Source: Bacteriovoracaceae bacterium
GTDB lineage: Bacteria > Bdellovibrionota > UBA1018
NCBI GenBank assembly: GCA_947475645.1
Contig: CANJNU010000079.1
Coordinates: forward strand, 1 to 5,553
DNA: 5,553 nucleotides
Direction: 5' to 3'
Position numbers and translations under genes: made by a program. Every line of letters begins with the position of its first letter. Position 1 is the stretch's first letter. Positions 3,562 to 5,553 of this stretch are shown here, in pieces. The notes beneath the pieces were generated by a model. The model did no database searches. It had not been told where the DNA came from and worked only from the letters and a program-made list of their open reading frames with translations.

Positions 3562-5553
3562 ATGTTCTATCGTTATTCTATGCTCGTTAGGGTCTTGCTT
3601 CCTGCTCTCTCGCTACTGCCCAGCATTTCGGCGGTTGCTGCAGTTGATGGCGAGCTCTCGCTCGATGAGATTCTAAATACCAAACTGACTATTGCGGCCA
3701 AAAAGGGTCTCACCCTTCGCGAATCTCCAGGGATTGTTTCGCTAATTACGGCCGACGCAATTAAGCACTCGGGCGCACGCGATTTGATTGATGTGCTTCG
3801 AATGGTTCCGGGTTTTGAATTTGGAGTAGACGTTCAGTCGGTCGTAGGGATGGGTGTGCGGGGCCTATGGGCGCACGAAGGAAAGGCTCTGGTCACGGTA
3901 GATGGTCAGGAACTGAATGAGATTCTTTATACGAACTCGTTTTTTGGCCAAGAATTTCCAGTTTCTCAAATTAAGCGTATTGAAATAATTCGTGGCCCAG
4001 GTACCGCCATGTATGGGGGTTACGCCGAGCTGGCGGTAATTAATATCATTACGCGTGACGGTGAAGATCTGAACGGCTTTCGCGTAGGAGCGATTGCTTC
4101 GACTCAAAAAACGGCACTCGGGCAGCGCCGAGCCAGTCTCGCCTTTGGACAGAAAAAAGGGGATCTTAAGTATTCACTTTCGGGATCCTATTCAACCGGA
4201 ATTCGCTCCGATCAAAGCTATGTAGCTCCCAACCCAGACAGTACTGACCTCATTAACGTTAACCTGAAGGATATCTCGGGCATCAAAAATGCTTACCTCA
4301 ATGGTAATCTTAAATACGCAGGGTTGGATGCTCGCGTTGTGTTCTATCAATACAACATACAACAAAAAGATGGCTTCGGCGCGACCCTGCCGGAGATGGC
4401 TTCGGTCAATTATCAAGCCGTCTTGGGCAGCCTTAAGTACGATTGGAAACTCGGCGATCATTTTACGCTCACGCCCTTGTATCAGGCGCGCCTTACTCAA
4501 CCGTGGCAAAGTACCGAGGAGTTTCTGAAGCAAGGAGCCTTTAAGAGCATCTACTCCAATGCAGAAGTGAACCGGCATACTGCTTCATTAACTGCGCAGT
4601 ACGATCCTTCCGAGAGCCAGAGTTATACGCTAGGTGGAGTATTTTGGAATGAGAGAGCCCGCACCCTAGACCAATGGGCTTCGGCGAACGTAGCCGCCGG
4701 AGGTGCCACTTATAGTAACCTGGCGGGCTTTGCTCAGGGATCGTTAAATACCGACTTAGTTAATATTACTGCAGGAATGCGAGCGGAAAACCACTCGCAA
4801 TTTGGCCAGTCCTTTGTGCCTCGGTTTGCTTTAACTAAGGTTATAAATCAGTTTCATTTTAAGGTTCTTGCAGCCAAAGCGTTTCGTGCACCCGCTGTCG
4901 CAAATATTGCGCTTCAAAAGTCTTCGCTTACCCCCGAGCGCTCTACGGTGTTCGAGGTCGAGACAGGTTACCAGTTCTCTAAAACGATGTTTATTACAGC
5001 CAACGTTTTTGATGCCAAGGTCGATCAAACGATTGTTTACACTACAGCAAATTTAACCGAGGGTTATGCCAACGAAGGTAGAACTGGATCGCGCGGAATT
5101 GAAATCGAGCATCGCATGGTTGAATCATGGGGAAGTTCGGCGCTGGGATATTCCTTCTATCAGCCCAACGGAAATGAAGTGGCTAATTACACGGCTACTG
5201 TGAACGGCAAAGACATCGCGGATTCATTTTTGGGATTTGCTAATCACAAGATTACAGCGTCACTCAATCTTCCGATATTCATTAAGGGCCTTAACCTCAA
5301 TACCACTTGGATCTACCTCTCTAAGCGCTATGGTGGATCGTACGACACTGCAACAGCCTATTCGATTAAAGAATTGCCTACTTCAAACCTTTTAAATGCG
5401 TATCTAAACTATGACGATGCATTCGTGAAGGGATTAAATATAGGGTTGGGTGGGTTTAATTTATCGAATGACGGATACGCGTATCTTCAGCCCTACAATA
5501 CTCGTATCGCTGATGGATCAGTGGGTCTTGGCCACAGCCCTTGGGCTGGCCCC
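3562..5553 (+). CDS. TonB-dependent outer-membrane receptor (3' end beyond window)
   Basis: The frame stays open for 664 codons to the window edge. Residues 1-27 are a signal peptide (basic MFYRYSMLVR, hydrophobic core, AVAA before VDGE). The plug domain runs from about 34 to 170: LSLDEILNTKLTIAAKKG, then RESPGIVSLITADAI, DLIDVLRMVPGFEF (74-87), GVRG (99-102), LVTVDGQELN (111-120) and the diagnostic IRGPGTAMYGGYAELAVINIITR (143-165). The rest is a 22-strand-type beta barrel with TBDR landmarks: AFRAP (440-444), LTPERSTVFEVETGY (456-470) and GIEIE (512-516). Such receptors import ferric siderophores, haem, cobalamin, metals or glycans using TonB energy; the substrate cannot be told here. No canonical TonB box is visible, although TKLTIAAK after the signal peptide may play that part. 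The final YLQPYN...GHSPWAGP resembles the stretch just before the last barrel strand, so only about 10-20 residues are probably missing. It is a separate transcription unit after the grxD terminator. Confidence 0.93.
   Translation, partial: MFYRYSMLVRVLLPALSLLPSISAVAAVDGELSLDEILNTKLTIAAKKGLTLRESPGIVSLITADAIKHSGARDLIDVLRMVPGFEFGVDVQSVVGMGVRGLWAHEGKALVTVDGQELNEILYTNSFFGQEFPVSQIKRIEIIRGPGTAMYGGYAELAVINIITRDGEDLNGFRVGAIASTQKTALGQRRASLAFGQKKGDLKYSLSGSYSTGIRSDQSYVAPNPDSTDLINVNLKDISGIKNAYLNGNLKYAGLDARVVFYQYNIQQKDGFGATLPEMASVNYQAVLGSLKYDWKLGDHFTLTPLYQARLTQPWQSTEEFLKQGAFKSIYSNAEVNRHTASLTAQYDPSESQSYTLGGVFWNERARTLDQWASANVAAGGATYSNLAGFAQGSLNTDLVNITAGMRAENHSQFGQSFVPRFALTKVINQFHFKVLAAKAFRAPAVANIALQKSSLTPERSTVFEVETGYQFSKTMFITANVFDAKVDQTIVYTTANLTEGYANEGRTGSRGIEIEHRMVESWGSSALGYSFYQPNGNEVANYTATVNGKDIADSFLGFANHKITASLNLPIFIKGLNLNTTWIYLSKRYGGSYDTATAYSIKELPTSNLLNAYLNYDDAFVKGLNIGLGGFNLSNDGYAYLQPYNTRIADGSVGLGHSPWAGP

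Noticed and set aside
3580..3582. Alternative ATG start of the receptor at 3580
   Set aside because: It would still give a signal peptide but has no ribosome-binding site, whereas 3562 has a purine-rich one at the right distance.
3865..4578. Two reverse-strand frames (3865-4107 and 4192-4578)
   Set aside because: Both are shadows of the TonB-dependent receptor, which reads without interruption through this region on the plus strand with plug and barrel motifs.
1..5553. Mobile elements, CRISPR arrays, tRNA genes, toxin-antitoxin or phage-defence genes
   Set aside because: No direct repeats with spacers, transposase motifs, cloverleaf-like sequence or defence domains were seen; all long frames are explained by housekeeping, motility or transport genes.

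Overview
The window looks like chromosomal DNA from a flagellated Gram-negative bacterium, most probably a member of the Bdellovibrionota (Bdellovibrio-like). The basis is the style of the MotA/MotB proteins (MotB starts with a basic tail followed by GGAWKVAYADFVTAMM and a short divergent periplasmic domain), together with an outer-membrane TonB-dependent receptor and a roughly balanced base composition judged by eye. No rRNA or other lineage marker is present, so this assignment is an inference.

Layout. (1) Positions 1-1092, plus strand: the 3' end of a PolX-type DNA polymerase (its C-terminal PHP nuclease domain), overlapped by 19 nt by endonuclease III (nth). These form a base-excision-repair pair. 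(2) Positions 1095-2697, minus strand: motA-motB, the two flagellar stator subunits, converging on nth with only 2 nt between the stop codons. A very good match to a sigma-28 (FliA) flagellar promoter lies just upstream of motA (2721-2747, minus strand). (3) Positions 2819-3437, plus strand, divergent from motA: a BolA-family protein and a CGFS monothiol glutaredoxin (Grx4/GrxD type), an iron-sulfur/iron-handling partner pair in one operon, closed by a strong intrinsic terminator at 3439-3475. (4) Positions 3562-5553, plus strand: a TonB-dependent outer-membrane receptor whose frame is open to the window edge, so its last residues are missing. Its ribosome-binding site lies inside a perfect hairpin, and a separate 7-bp inverted repeat lies upstream.

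How the genes relate. PolX and Nth both act on base damage: Nth excises oxidised pyrimidines and nicks the strand, and PolX can fill short gaps and trim ends. MotA and MotB form the ion channel that drives the flagellar motor. BolA and Grx4 bind a shared [2Fe-2S] cluster. The receptor would import a scarce ligand such as a siderophore, haem, cobalamin or nickel, but its substrate cannot be read from the sequence. An iron link between the BolA/Grx4 operon and the receptor is tempting but unproven, because no convincing Fur box was found.

I see no previously undescribed multi-gene system. The most interesting signals are regulatory: the sigma-28-like promoter, the occluded ribosome-binding sites of motA and the receptor, and a weak hairpin plus T7 tract between bolA and grxD. 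The divergent C-terminal domain of MotB is also worth a look. There is no gene-free stretch longer than about 125 bases.
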